From: Actinomadura rubteroloni
GTDB lineage: Bacteria; Actinomycetota; Actinomycetes; Streptosporangiales; Streptosporangiaceae
Assembly (NCBI RefSeq): GCF_002911665.1
Contig: NZ_MTBP01000002.1
Span: 186,001-250,000, forward strand
Direction of reading: 5' to 3'
DNA: 64,000 nucleotides
The position numbers were made by a program, and so were the translations under genes. The notes under the pieces were generated by a model. That model saw only the letters and a program-made list of their open reading frames with translations. It made no database searches and was not told the DNA's origin. Positions 52,400 through 64,000 of the stretch are shown piece after piece. The stretch's first letter is position 1; every line of letters starts with the position of its first letter.

Positions 52400-53280
52400 C
52401 CGCCGTCCTCCCCGGCCCCGGCCCCGTCCTCGCCGGGCGGCGGGCGGGTGCCCTCGTAGTCGTCGCCGACCTCGACGTCGCCGTCGTCGGCCCCGGTCCA
52501 GGTGACGTGGAGCGCGCCGAGCGGTTCGGCCTGCTCGAACGTCACGGCCGCCTCGCGGTACAGCTCCAGCAGCGCCAGGAACCGCGCGACGACCTCGAAC
52601 GTGCCCTCGCAGTCCTCGGTGAGCACCGCGAAGGTCGTGCTCCGCAGCCGCCGCAGCAGCGCCACGACGATGGCGGCCTGCTCCTTGACGCTCGCCTTCG
52701 GCTGGTACATGTGCTCGACCGACACCGCGGGCGGCGCCTTCGGCGCGAGCGCCTTGGCGGCCAGCCGCGCGAACTGGTCCGGGCCGAGGCCGAGCAGCAC
52801 CTCGGGCAGCAGGTTCGCGAACTTCGGCTCGATCGGGACCGTGCGCGGGAAGCGGCGGGCGGCGTCGGCCATCCGCGCCGCCAGATACCCGGCGACCTCC
52901 TTGTACGCCCGGTACTGGAGCAGCCGGGCGAACAGCAGGTCGCGGGCGGACAGCAGGGCGAGGTCGTCCTCGTCGTCCACCTCGCCGGACGGCAGCAGCC
53001 GCGCGGCCTTCAGGTCGAGCAGGGTCGCGGCGACGAGCAGGAAGTGGCTGGCCTGGTCGAGGTCCCAGTCCTTGCCGTGGGCGCGGATGTGGGCGATGAA
53101 GTCGTCGGTGACCTTGTGCAGGGAGACTTCGGTGATGTCCAGCTTGTGCTTGGCGATCAGGCCGAGCAGCAGGTCGAACGGCCCCTCGAAGTTGTCGAGG
53201 TGGACGCGGAACTTCCCGGCGCCCTCGGCGTCCTCCCCGGCGACGGCCGCCGTCGCTTCCCCGATGCTCACCGGTCCCAT
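52396..53280 (-). CDS. scpA: Segregation and condensation protein A (kleisin)
   Basis: The 294-residue protein has the kleisin N-terminal start RVHLDNFEGPFDLLLGLI, LLVAATLLDLKAARLLP and a C-terminal winged helix (FEVVARFLALLELYREAAVTF). It bridges SMC heads. It is preceded by parA, continuing the chromosome-segregation cluster. Confidence 0.94.
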   Translation of the reverse strand: MGPVSIGEATAAVAGEDAEGAGKFRVHLDNFEGPFDLLLGLIAKHKLDITEVSLHKVTDDFIAHIRAHGKDWDLDQASHFLLVAATLLDLKAARLLPSGEVDDEDDLALLSARDLLFARLLQYRAYKEVAGYLAARMADAARRFPRTVPIEPKFANLLPEVLLGLGPDQFARLAAKALAPKAPPAVSVEHMYQPKASVKEQAAIVVALLRRLRSTTFAVLTEDCEGTFEVVARFLALLELYREAAVTFEQAEPLGALHVTWTGADDGDVEVGDDYEGTRPPPGEDGAGAGEDGG

Positions 53281-53317
53281 GTTCCCACGGCGCGGAACCG
53301 TCCGCGCCGACGCGCGC

Positions 53318-54229
53318 TCACTCGGCGGCGGACCACCGGTCGAGCACCTCGCGCGCCAGGCTGCGGTAGGCGTTGGCGCCCATCGAGTTGGGGTCGAAGA
53401 ACGTGATCGGCTCGCCCGCGACGGTCGCGTCGGGGAACCGGACCGTCCGGTTGATGACGGTGTGGAACACCTTGTCGCCGAACGCCTCCACGATCCGGCT
53501 CAGCACCTCGCGGGTGTGGAGCGTCCGCGAGTCGTACATCGTGCCGAGGACGCCGTCGATGACCAGGCCGGGGTTGATGCGCCCCTGCACCTTGTCGATC
53601 GTCTCCATCAGCAGCGCGACACCGCGCATCGCGAAGTACTCGCACTCCAGCGGGATCAGCACGCCCTCGCTGGCGGCCAGCGCGTTCACCGTGAGCAGGC
53701 CGAGGGACGGCTGGCAGTCGATGAGGATGTAGTCGTAGTGCGGGACGGCCGACTTCAGCGCCCCCGCGAGGATGTACTCGCGCCCGACCTCGTGGACGAG
53801 CTGGACCTCGGCGCCCGACAGGTCGATGTTGCTCGGCAGCAGGTCCATGCCCTCGACGCCGGTCTCGATGACGACGTCGTCCCACTCGGTGTCGTGTTCG
53901 AGCAGCATGTTGTGGACCGTGACGTCGAGCTGACGCGGGTCGCCCTTGCCGAGCCCGACCGACAGCGCGCCCTGCGGGTCGAAGTCCACAAGCAGGATGC
54001 GCCGGCCGTACTCGGCGAGCGCCGCACCGAGGTTGATCGTGGTGGTGGTCTTGCCGACCCCGCCCTTCTGGTTGCAGATCGCGACGATCCGCGCGGGCCC
54101 GTGCTCGGCGAGCGGCTCCGGTTCCGGGAAGACGGGAACAGGGCGCTGCGTCGGACCGAAACTGCGCTGCGGATCGGTCTCGATGGTCGCCGAGGAGAGA
54201 ACACCCCCCGGAGCCTGCGAGTTCTTCAC
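53318..54229 (-). CDS. ParA/Soj-family chromosome partitioning ATPase
   Basis: The 303-residue protein has the deviant Walker A CNQKGGVGKTTTTINLGAAL, RILLVDFDPQGALSVGLG and DYILIDCQPSLGLLTVNAL. It belongs to the ParA/MinD group but there is no parB beside it; such orphan ParA proteins accompany scpA in actinobacteria. GTG start with GGAGG seven bases upstream. Role in segregation or cell-pole positioning is inferred. Confidence 0.9.
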   Translation of the reverse strand: MKNSQAPGGVLSSATIETDPQRSFGPTQRPVPVFPEPEPLAEHGPARIVAICNQKGGVGKTTTTINLGAALAEYGRRILLVDFDPQGALSVGLGKGDPRQLDVTVHNMLLEHDTEWDDVVIETGVEGMDLLPSNIDLSGAEVQLVHEVGREYILAGALKSAVPHYDYILIDCQPSLGLLTVNALAASEGVLIPLECEYFAMRGVALLMETIDKVQGRINPGLVIDGVLGTMYDSRTLHTREVLSRIVEAFGDKVFHTVINRTVRFPDATVAGEPITFFDPNSMGANAYRSLAREVLDRWSAAE

Positions 54230-54247
54230 CAGTTCCCCTCCCGGCGG

Positions 54248-54270
54248 CCGGTTCTGCCATCCAGAACCGG
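54248..54270 (-). terminator. Hairpin between xerD and the parA-like gene
   Basis: CCGGTTCTG, five bases, CAGAACCGG forms a perfect 9-bp stem just ahead of the ribosome site of the parA-like gene. It could be an xerD terminator or attenuate the downstream message. Confidence 0.4.
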
Positions 54271-54328
54271 GACTCTAGGCGCTGTCAAGGCCGGGCTCAA
54301 GCCGACGCGCGACGTTAGGCGCGATTTG

Positions 54329-55255
54329 TCACCGGACCCGGCGGGTGCGCGCCCGCGGATGCGACGTCGCGTACACCTCGCGCAGCAAACGCACGGTGAC
54401 CAGCGTGTAGACCTGCGTCGTCGTGACGGAGGCGTGCCCCAGCAGCTCCTGGACGACCCGGACGTCCGCGCCGCCGTCGAGCAGATGCGTCGCGAACGAG
54501 TGCCGGAGTGTGTGCGGGGACACGTCGCTGAGCCCGGCGCGCTCGGCGGCGGCGCGCAGCACCATCCACGCGCCCTGCCGCGACAGCCGTCCGCCGCGCG
54601 CGTTGAGGAACAAGGCCGGGCCGCCGCGTCCGGCCCGCGCCAGCTCGGGCCGCGCCCGCACCAGGTACGCGTCGACGGCGCGCCGCGCGTAGTCGCCGAC
54701 CGGGACGACGCGGGTCTTGCCGCCCTTGCCGCGGATCCGGGCGAAGCCCTCGGCGAGGTCGAGGTCGTCGACGTCCAGGCCGACGGCCTCGGAGATCCGC
54801 ACGCCCGACCCGTACAGCAGCTCCAGCAGCGCCCGGTCGCGCAGGCCGCGCGCGGCGTCCCCGGCGTCGCCGGCCGGTCCCTGCGCGGCGCCGAGGAGGC
54901 GTTCGACGTCGTCCAGCGAGATCGCCTTGGGCAGCCGCCGGGGCGGGGCGGGCGGGCGGACGTCGCGGGCCGGGTCGCCGTCGGCCAGCCCCTCGCGCAG
55001 CGCGAACCGGTGCAGGCCGCGCACCGCGACGACCGCGCGCGCCGCCGAGCCCGCCGCGAGCGGCGGATGGTCGGCGTCGCCCTCGCGCAGCCCGGCGAGG
55101 AACGCGCGGACGTCGTCCTCGGTGGCCTCGCCGATCGCCGCGCGGCCCCGCGCCGCCAGCGCCTCGGTGTAGCGGCGCAGGTCGCGGCGGTAGGAGCTGA
55201 GCGTGTTGGCGGCCAGGCCCCGTTCGACGGCCAGGTGCCCGAGGTAGCCGCGCAC
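54329..55255 (-). CDS. xerD: Tyrosine site-specific recombinase XerD
   Basis: The 308-residue protein has the SAM-like N-terminal domain ([19 protein letters not shown]) and the catalytic core with Arg in [12 protein letters not shown], Lys in [42 protein letters not shown] and the Tyr nucleophile. With XerC it resolves chromosome dimers at dif. GTG start has GGAG six bases upstream; no in-frame ATG/GTG/TTG start lies in the codons just before it. Confidence 0.92.
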   Translation of the reverse strand: MRGYLGHLAVERGLAANTLSSYRRDLRRYTEALAARGRAAIGEATEDDVRAFLAGLREGDADHPPLAAGSAARAVVAVRGLHRFALREGLADGDPARDVRPPAPPRRLPKAISLDDVERLLGAAQGPAGDAGDAARGLRDRALLELLYGSGVRISEAVGLDVDDLDLAEGFARIRGKGGKTRVVPVGDYARRAVDAYLVRARPELARAGRGGPALFLNARGGRLSRQGAWMVLRAAAERAGLSDVSPHTLRHSFATHLLDGGADVRVVQELLGHASVTTTQVYTLVTVRLLREVYATSHPRARTRRVR

Positions 55256-55396
55256 GGCGGTCTCCAGCGCGCCGGCGGACGGCGCGGGTTCCGTCGCGGG
55301 GGAGGACAGCGCGGCACCTCCTCGCAGGGGGCAGGGGCGGGTCAGCCCATCATGCCCCCTCCGGCCCGCCGCGACGGCGTTCCCGCGCCGGGCGCG

Positions 55397-56041
55397 TCAC
55401 TCCTCGGGCGCGTCCGCCGGGCGCAGCGCCCCGGCCGCGCCGCCCCGGAAGGCGTGCGCGGCGAGGATCCCCTGGACGGCGAGCGCGTTGTGGATCTCCC
55501 CGGCGAGGACCTTGCGGACGGCGTCGGCCAGCGGCACCCACACCACCGGCATGTCGGCCTCCTCGTGGACCCGCTCGAAGTCGATCTCGTCGGCGGGCAC
55601 CTCGGCGAGGTCACGGGCGAGGAACACCCGGGACCGCTCGTCGGACATGCCCGGCGACGGGTAGACGTCGACCAGCGTGTCCCAGCGCCCGGCCCGGTAG
55701 CCGCTCTCCTCCAGCAGCTCGCGGGCGGCGAGGTCGCGCAGGGGCTCGCCCGGCACGTCCCGCAGCCCGGCCGGGATCTCCCACAGCCGCGCGCCGACCG
55801 CGTGCCGGTACTGCCGCAGCAGCAGGACGCGGTCGGCGGCGTCGAGGGCGAGGACGGCGACCGACCCCTGGTGCTCCACGACGTCCCGGCCGACGGCCTC
55901 GGTGCCGCCGCCGGACGCGGGCATGACGACCCTGTCCCGCCGGATCGCGAAGATCGGCCCCTCGAACGCCCGCACCGACTCGGTGACCCGCCAGCGCTCG
56001 GGCTCGTCCCGGACGTCCCCGGGACCGGGCACGGCCGTCAC
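55397..56041 (-). CDS. NUDIX hydrolase (ADP-ribose pyrophosphatase-like)
   Basis: The 214-residue protein contains the NUDIX box [24 protein letters not shown], with G-x5-E-x7-RE-x-x-EE-x-G intact, and [21 protein letters not shown] just before it, typical of ADP-ribose pyrophosphatases. The GTG overlaps the pyrG stop (GTGA). It usually sits here in actinobacteria, between pyrG and xerD. Confidence 0.92.
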   Translation of the reverse strand: MTAVPGPGDVRDEPERWRVTESVRAFEGPIFAIRRDRVVMPASGGGTEAVGRDVVEHQGSVAVLALDAADRVLLLRQYRHAVGARLWEIPAGLRDVPGEPLRDLAARELLEESGYRAGRWDTLVDVYPSPGMSDERSRVFLARDLAEVPADEIDFERVHEEADMPVVWVPLADAVRKVLAGEIHNALAVQGILAAHAFRGGAAGALRPADAPEE

Positions 56042-57747
56042 GAGCGCTCCGCCGCGTAGTCCAGCGCCGCCGCGACGAGCCCGACGAACAGCGGGTGCGG
56101 ACGGGTCGGACGCGACCGGAACTCCGGGTGCGCCTGCGTCCCGACGAAGAACGGGTGCTCGGCGCGCGGCAGCTCCACGTACTCCACGAGGCGGCCGTCG
56201 GGCGACAGGCCGCTGAACCGCAGCCCCGCGTCCTCCAGCTTGCCCCGGTAGGCGTTGTTGACCTCGTAGCGGTGCCGGTGCCGCTCCGCCGCCTTGGCCT
56301 CGCCGTACAGCTCCCGGACGATCGTGCCCTCGCCGAGGTCGGCCGGGTACAGCCCGAGCCGCATCGTGCCGCCCATGTCGCGCTCGCCGGCGACGACGTC
56401 GAGCTGGTCGGCCATCGTGGCGATGACGGGGTGCGCGGCGGCCGGGTCGAACTCGGCGCTGCCCGCGCCCGCCAGCCCCGCCAGCGACCGCGCCGCCTCG
56501 ATGACCATGCACTGGAGCCCGAGGCAGATGCCGAGCAGCGGCAGCCGGTGCTCGCGCGCGTAGGTGATCGCGCCGACCTTGCCCTCGATGCCGCGCACCC
56601 CGAACCCGCCGGGGATCAGGACGCCGTCGGCGCCGGCCAGCTCGCGCTCGGCGCCCTCGGGGGTCTCGCAGTCGTCGGACTTCACCCAGCGGATCGTGAC
56701 CCGCGCGTCGTTGCCGAACCCGCCGTGCCGCAGCGCCTCGGTCACCGACAGGTACGCGTCGGGCAGGTCGATGTACTTGCCGACCAGCGCGATCGTCACC
56801 TCGCGGGCGGGCCGGTGGACGCGCCGCAGCAGCTCGTCCCAGGCGCCCCAGTCCACGTCGCGGAACGGCAGGCCGAGGCGGCGGACGACGTAGGCGTCCA
56901 GGCCCTCGGCGTGCAGGACCTTCGGGATGTCGTAGATGCTGGCCGCGTCCACGGCCGAGACGACGGCCTCGCGGTCCACGTCGCACATCATGCTGATCTT
57001 GTGCTTGAGGCCGTCGGTGATCGGCCGGTCCGAGCGGCAGACGATCGCGTCGGGCTGGATGCCGATGGAGCGCAGCGCGGCGACCGAGTGCTGCGTCGGC
57101 TTGGTCTTCAGCTCCCCGGACGGGCCGATGTAGGGCAGCAGCGAGACGTGCAGGAAGAAGCAGTTCTCCCGGCCGATCTCGTGCCGGATCTGGCGGACCG
57201 ACTCCAGGAACGGCTGGGACTCGATGTCGCCGACCGTCCCGCCCACCTCGGTGATCACGACGTCGACCGCCGTGTCGGCCATGCCGCGGATGCGGTCCTT
57301 GATCTCGTTGGTGATGTGCGGGATCACCTGCACGGTGTCGCCCAGGTACTCCCCGCGCCGCTCCTTGGCGATGACGTTGGAGTACACCTGGCCCGTCGTC
57401 ACGTTCGCCGAGCCGTGCAGCTCGGTGTCGAGGAACCGCTCGTAGTGGCCGATGTCCAGGTCGGTCTCGGCGCCGTCGTCGGTGACGAACACCTCACCGT
57501 GCTGGAACGGGTTCATCGTGCCCGGATCGACGTTGAGGTAGGGGTCGAGCTTCTGCATGGTGACCCGCAGGCCGCGCAGGGTGAGCAGGCGGCCGAGGCT
57601 GGACGCCGTCAGGCCCTTGCCCAGGCTGGAGGCGACACCGCCGGTGACGAAGAGGTGCTTGGTGGGCCGAGCCCTACCCGTGGCTGCCGAAGGCAAGTTG
57701 AAACGCTCCCGTGGTCGTTGCTGGGCGGACGGTTCAGCACTGTCCAC
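56038..57747 (-). CDS. pyrG: CTP synthase
   Basis: The 569-residue protein starts its conserved part at [20 protein letters not shown]. It has the synthetase P-loop, [20 protein letters not shown] and the glutamine amidotransferase part with [15 protein letters not shown], whose Cys is the nucleophile, and [11 protein letters not shown]. It makes CTP from UTP, ATP and glutamine. The GTG start at 57747 gives about 28 residues before the conserved core, a little longer than usual; a later start is possible. Confidence 0.96.
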   Translation of the reverse strand: MDSAEPSAQQRPRERFNLPSAATGRARPTKHLFVTGGVASSLGKGLTASSLGRLLTLRGLRVTMQKLDPYLNVDPGTMNPFQHGEVFVTDDGAETDLDIGHYERFLDTELHGSANVTTGQVYSNVIAKERRGEYLGDTVQVIPHITNEIKDRIRGMADTAVDVVITEVGGTVGDIESQPFLESVRQIRHEIGRENCFFLHVSLLPYIGPSGELKTKPTQHSVAALRSIGIQPDAIVCRSDRPITDGLKHKISMMCDVDREAVVSAVDAASIYDIPKVLHAEGLDAYVVRRLGLPFRDVDWGAWDELLRRVHRPAREVTIALVGKYIDLPDAYLSVTEALRHGGFGNDARVTIRWVKSDDCETPEGAERELAGADGVLIPGGFGVRGIEGKVGAITYAREHRLPLLGICLGLQCMVIEAARSLAGLAGAGSAEFDPAAAHPVIATMADQLDVVAGERDMGGTMRLGLYPADLGEGTIVRELYGEAKAAERHRHRYEVNNAYRGKLEDAGLRFSGLSPDGRLVEYVELPRAEHPFFVGTQAHPEFRSRPTRPHPLFVGLVAAALDYAAERS

Positions 57748-57891
57748 GGGCCACCAGAATAACAGGAGGCGGAGACCACGGCGTCCGGGACGCGCATGAT
57801 CGCGTGCGCGCGGCCTCCCGCCTGGGCACCGGCCCCCGCCGGAGACGACGTTGCGCCCGCCGGGCGGGGACCGGCACCGAAGATTCGGCGG

Positions 57892-60716
<2,825 letters not shown>

Positions 60717-60749
60717 ATAGCGCGTCCCGGGCGGCCCTCTTTCCCCACG

Positions 60750-60795
60750 GCGTCCTATTCTTCTCGCGCGCGTGCGCGCGAGAAGAATAGGACGC
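60750..60795. terminator. Perfect 22-bp hairpin after pip
   Basis: Two perfect 22-base arms (60750-60771 and 60774-60795) with a two-base centre make the longest perfect palindrome in the window. The arms mix an AT-rich segment (TATTCTTCT) with GCGCGC at the tip. It begins 33 bases after the pip stop, so termination is the simplest role. A cruciform or mobile-element remnant are other readings. Confidence 0.6.
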
Positions 60796-61275
60796 GGAAT
60801 GCTCTGGGTTCACCGGTGGAAACGCGCGCCCCGGCCGTCCGGGCCGGCGACGGCCAGCACGCGGACGCGGCGCGGCACCGCGCGCAGCGCCCGTCCCGGC
60901 CGCCCGACGGGGCGTCAAAGGACTCCTCTACCCCCCGCTGACCTCGCCCAATCCGACGTGACGCAGGGCACCGCCCGCGCGTTGACCGCGGCTTGCTGTG
61001 ATTCACCTCACATAAATGAGACCGAAAAGATCCGGCCGTACCGCCGATCATGAGGGAAGTTGCGGACGCAAACGGCTGATCCGGGCCGTCCGGCCGCGAC
61101 GCGGATACGCCCTGCACAGACACGCGAACGGGCGAGTTAACACGGGCGAAATGGTGCACCCCCGGTACTCGGATTTTGCAAGCGAATCGTCATACCCGAC
61201 CCGTCCGAGACCCAAACATTCGCCGTATAACAATCTATAACGGCCACCGTCCGGCGTTCGCTACGTTTGCTGAAC
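60796..61275. other. Long gene-free leader of the ectoine operon
   Basis: About 480 bases without a convincing gene. The last 250 bases are AT-richer than the surroundings and likely hold the ectA promoter. Visible elements are TTAAC-N6-GAAAT at 61137-61152 (a half match to a GlnR box), a near-palindrome GCCGTATA...TATAACGGC at 61222-61244 and TACGTT at 61262-61267, eight bases before the ATG, possibly a -10 box of a leaderless message. Confidence 0.5.
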
Positions 61276-61821
61276 ATGGCAGCGCAACCCCTGGAATCAC
61301 CCGTCCGGCGCACCGGCGGCACCGAGGTGCGCCTCCGGGAGCCGGTCCCCGAGGACGGTCCCGCCCTGTGGCGGATCGCCCGCGACTCACGTGCCCTCGA
61401 CGTCAACTCCCCCTACAGCTACGCGCTCTGGTGCCGCGACTTCGCGGCGACCTCCGTCGTCGCCGAGGACGACGACGGCCCGTGCGGGTTCGTCACCGGC
61501 TACGTCCGGCCCGACGCGCCCGGGACGTTCTTCGTGTGGCAGGTCGCCGTCGACCAGGCCCACCGGGGCCGCGGCCTGGCCCGCCTCATGCTGGACCGGC
61601 TCGGCGCCCGCCTCGGCGGCCGCGGCCACCGGTTCCTTGAGGCGACCGTCACGCCCGGCAACACCGCCTCCACCGCGATGTTCACCTCCTTCGCCCGCGA
61701 CCACGGCTGCAAGCTGACCCGGACGCCGCTGTTCGGCGTCGAGCACCTTCCCGAGGACCACGAGCCCGAGGTCCTGTTCCGCATCGGCCCGCTCCCCGTC
61801 CCCCGCCGCGCCCCGCGCTGA
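61276..61821 (+). CDS. ectA: L-2,4-diaminobutyric acid acetyltransferase
   Basis: The 181-residue GNAT protein has [21 protein letters not shown] (acetyl-CoA loop Q-x-x-x-R-G-x-G variant), [20 protein letters not shown] and [19 protein letters not shown], all typical of EctA. It acetylates diaminobutyrate in ectoine synthesis. ATG at 61276 is chosen over a TTG three codons earlier. First gene of the ect operon. Confidence 0.95.
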   Translation: MAAQPLESPVRRTGGTEVRLREPVPEDGPALWRIARDSRALDVNSPYSYALWCRDFAATSVVAEDDDGPCGFVTGYVRPDAPGTFFVWQVAVDQAHRGRGLARLMLDRLGARLGGRGHRFLEATVTPGNTASTAMFTSFARDHGCKLTRTPLFGVEHLPEDHEPEVLFRIGPLPVPRRAPR

Positions 61822-61895
61822 CGCTTCCCTCTCCGCCCCCCGCCACCAGCCCCCCGCCCCCCTCGTCTTCCGCCCCTACCTGCCCGGAGGCAGCA

Positions 61896-63161
61896 ATGAA
61901 CGACGTCTTCGCCCGCCTGGAGTCCGAGGTCCGCGGCTACTGCCGCGGCTGGCCCGCCGTGTTCACGACGGCGCGCGGCAGCCACATGACGGCCGAGGAC
62001 GGCCGCACCTACCTCGACTTCTTCGCCGGGGCCGGCACGCTCAACTACGGCCACAACAACCCGCTGCTGAAAAAGCGCCTGATCGACTACCTCGCGGCGG
62101 ACTCGATCGTCCACAGCCTCGACATGTACACGGCCGCCAAACGCACCTTCCTGGAGCGCTTCGAGGAGATCGTCCTCAAGCCGCGCGGGCTGGACTACAA
62201 GGTCCAGTTCCCGGGCCCGGCGGGCAACCACTCGGTGGAGGCGGCGCTGAAGCTGGCCCGCAAGTACACCGGGCGCGAGACGGTCGTCAGCTTCACCAAC
62301 GCCTTCCACGGCATGACGCTCGGCGCGCTCGCCGTCACGGGCAACTCGATGAAGCGCACCGGCGCGGGCGTCCCGCTCGGCCACGGCGTCGCGATGCCCT
62401 ACGACAACTACCTCGACGGCCGCACGCCCGACTTCCTGCTGTTCGAGACGATGCTGGACGACAGCGGCAGCGGCCTGGACAAGCCCGCCGCCGTCATCGT
62501 CGAGACCGTCCAGGGCGAGGGCGGCATCAACGCCGCGACCGCCGAGTGGCTGCGCGGGCTCTCCGACCTGTGCCGCCGCCACGACATCCTCCTCATCGTG
62601 GACGACGTCCAGATGGGCTGCGGCCGGACGGGCGCGTTCTTCTCGTTCGAGGAGGCCGGGATCGTCCCGGACATCGTGTGCCTGTCCAAGTCCCTGTCCG
62701 GCTACGGCCTCCCGTTCGCGATCACGCTGATGCGCCGCGACCTCGACGTCTGGGAGCCCGGCGAGCACAACGGCACGTTCCGCGGCTTCAACCCCGCGTT
62801 CGTCACGGCCGTCGGCGCGCTGGAGGAGTACTGGACGGACCAGGACATGGAGAAGCAGACCCTCGCCAAGGGCCAGTTGGTCGAGCGGGGCCTGGACGAG
62901 ATCGCGCTCCTCAACGCCGGCGCCGTCGAGACCGTGCGCGGCCGGGGCCTCGCGTGGGGCCTCGTCATGCGGGACCCCGAGCTGGCGCCGCGCGTCTGCG
63001 CCGAGGCGTTCGACCGCGGCCTGCTCATGGAGACCTCCGGGCCCGAGGGCGAGGTCGTGAAGCTGCTGCCGCCGCTGACCACGTCCGAGGCGGACCTGTC
63101 GCGCGGCCTGGAGATCATCGCCGCGTCCGTGAGCGCGGTCCGCGACGCGGTGACCGTCTGA
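61896..63161 (+). CDS. ectB: Diaminobutyrate--2-oxoglutarate transaminase
   Basis: The 421-residue class III aminotransferase has [53 protein letters not shown] and the PLP lysine in [12 protein letters not shown]. It converts aspartate semialdehyde to diaminobutyrate. GGAGG lies five bases before the ATG, 74 bases after ectA. Confidence 0.96.
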   Translation: MNDVFARLESEVRGYCRGWPAVFTTARGSHMTAEDGRTYLDFFAGAGTLNYGHNNPLLKKRLIDYLAADSIVHSLDMYTAAKRTFLERFEEIVLKPRGLDYKVQFPGPAGNHSVEAALKLARKYTGRETVVSFTNAFHGMTLGALAVTGNSMKRTGAGVPLGHGVAMPYDNYLDGRTPDFLLFETMLDDSGSGLDKPAAVIVETVQGEGGINAATAEWLRGLSDLCRRHDILLIVDDVQMGCGRTGAFFSFEEAGIVPDIVCLSKSLSGYGLPFAITLMRRDLDVWEPGEHNGTFRGFNPAFVTAVGALEEYWTDQDMEKQTLAKGQLVERGLDEIALLNAGAVETVRGRGLAWGLVMRDPELAPRVCAEAFDRGLLMETSGPEGEVVKLLPPLTTSEADLSRGLEIIAASVSAVRDAVTV

Positions 63162-63187
63162 CCCACCCCCGAAAGGAGAACGCCACC

Positions 63188-63583
63188 GTGATCGTCCGTT
63201 CCTTGAAGGACATCATCGGCACCGACCGCGACGTCCAGGCCGAGACCTGGTGCAGCCGCCGCTTCGTCCTCGCCGGCGACCGGGTCGGCTTCTCGCTGCA
63301 CGAGACGATCCTCTACGCGGGCACCCGGACGCGGATGTGGTACGCGAACCACATCGAGGCCGTGTACTGCGTCGAGGGCGAGGGCGAGCTGCTCGACGAG
63401 GAGACCGGCGAGACGCACCGCATCGAGCCGGGCGTCATGTACCTGCTCAACGAGCACGACCACCACGAACTCCACGCCATCACCGATGTCCGCACCGTCT
63501 GCGTGTTCAACCCGCCCGTCACGGGCCGCGAGACGCACGACGAGAACGGGGCCTACCCCCTGCTGACCGAGGAGGACGCGTGA
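63188..63583 (+). CDS. ectC: Ectoine synthase
   Basis: The 131-residue cupin begins [19 protein letters not shown] and has [32 protein letters not shown] and [11 protein letters not shown]. It closes N-acetyl-diaminobutyrate to ectoine. GTG start, 26 bases after ectB; GGAG lies nine bases upstream of it. Confidence 0.96.
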   Translation: MIVRSLKDIIGTDRDVQAETWCSRRFVLAGDRVGFSLHETILYAGTRTRMWYANHIEAVYCVEGEGELLDEETGETHRIEPGVMYLLNEHDHHELHAITDVRTVCVFNPPVTGRETHDENGAYPLLTEEDA

Positions 63584-64000
63584 GCGTCATCGAGTCCCAT
63601 CCGTCGATCGACGACACCTACCCGACCCGCAAGTCCGGCGAGGCGGCGCTGCTGTACCGGCAGGACCCCGTCGTGTACGGCCGTCCCGAGGACGGCCCGC
63701 TCGACGAGACCACGCTGCGCTCCTACGACGCCAACGGCTACCTGACCGTGGACGAGCTGCTGGCGCCCGACGAGGTCGAGACCTACCGCGCCGAGCTGCG
63801 CCGTCTCGCGTCCGACCCGCGGCTGCTGGCCGACGACCGGACGGTCACCGAGCGCGGCACCCGCGAGGTCCGGTCGATCTTCGAGGTCCACAAGATCAGC
63901 GAGGTGTTCGGCGCACTGGTCCGCGACCCGCGCGTCGTCGGCCGCGCCCGGCAGATCCTCGGCTCGGACGTCTACGTCCACCAGAGCCGCGTGAACTACA
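63580..64000 (+). CDS. ectD: Ectoine hydroxylase (cut by window edge)
   Basis: The first 140 residues read [33 protein letters not shown] and [20 protein letters not shown], ending in [11 protein letters not shown]. They match the N-terminal half of the Fe(II)/2-oxoglutarate dioxygenase EctD, which makes 5-hydroxyectoine. The GTG overlaps the ectC stop (GTGA). The metal-binding HxD lies beyond the edge. Confidence 0.93.
   Translation, partial: MSVIESHPSIDDTYPTRKSGEAALLYRQDPVVYGRPEDGPLDETTLRSYDANGYLTVDELLAPDEVETYRAELRRLASDPRLLADDRTVTERGTREVRSIFEVHKISEVFGALVRDPRVVGRARQILGSDVYVHQSRVNY

Noticed and set aside
60755-61159. 134-codon minus-strand frame in the ect leader
   Set aside because: It runs through the long palindrome, has no ribosome site or recognisable domain, and its codon use looks random.

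Overview
The window is very GC-rich, uses many GTG starts and packs genes with four-base ATGA or GTGA overlaps. It carries actinobacterial hallmarks: a SARP-type regulator, a SigB/SigF-family sigma factor, a DUF3516 helicase, DUF397, GTP-dependent PEPCK and an ectABCD cluster. I infer a filamentous actinomycete, possibly Streptosporangiales/Thermomonosporaceae. No rRNA, tRNA, CRISPR array or insertion sequence was seen.

Region 1 (1-13745): the start of a SARP-type regulator, then a sugar and glycoconjugate locus. A minus-strand operon encodes a pyruvyl-transferase-like protein, a GT4, GmhA, HldE and a nucleotide-sugar SDR. A divergent plus-strand operon encodes a NodU/CmcH-type carbamoyltransferase, a GT2-GmhB fusion, a GT9, a GT4-like enzyme and a second GT9. 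Together GmhA, HldE and the GmhB domain cover the route from sedoheptulose 7-phosphate to ADP-heptose, which is notable in a Gram-positive lineage without LPS. A duplicated palindromic intercistronic element lies twice in the plus operon. Two GT2 paralogues follow, translationally coupled to a CBS protein.

Region 2 (13742-23181): a stress island with a CBS protein, a SigB-family sigma factor, a CDGSH protein, a heme-oxygenase-like protein, a histidine-rich secreted protein, a cupin, a universal stress protein, a TetR regulator, two CNNM/CorC-type membrane proteins and an HTH/Clp-N pair. SigB-type promoter motifs precede several of these genes.

Region 3 (23182-30982): a DUF3516 helicase, 6-phosphogluconate dehydrogenase, a beta-phosphoglucomutase/GH65 phosphorylase pair and SoxR.

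Region 4 (31060-38764): the most unusual part. A ClpC-like AAA+ protein has lost both Walker-B glutamates. It is divergent from a two-gene operon encoding a P-loop NTPase fused to an NYN-type nuclease-like domain and a 1088-residue protein with a C-terminal STAND/AAA-like ATPase. This has the look of an undescribed conflict or regulatory NTPase system, but that is inference. An orphan DUF397 gene follows.

Region 5 (38912-47176): PEPCK, with candidate DasR-like and CRP-like sites upstream, a molybdate operon led by an HTH-Mop regulator, an esterase, a deoxyribosyltransferase-NUDIX fusion and small membrane proteins.

Region 6 (47297-60716): the conserved actinobacterial housekeeping run der, cmk, tyrA, aroH, rluB, scpB, scpA, parA, xerD, NUDIX and pyrG, then a repeat-containing coiled-coil protein and proline iminopeptidase.

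Region 7 (61276-64000): the ectoine/hydroxyectoine operon ectA-ectB-ectC-ectD, with ectD cut by the window edge.
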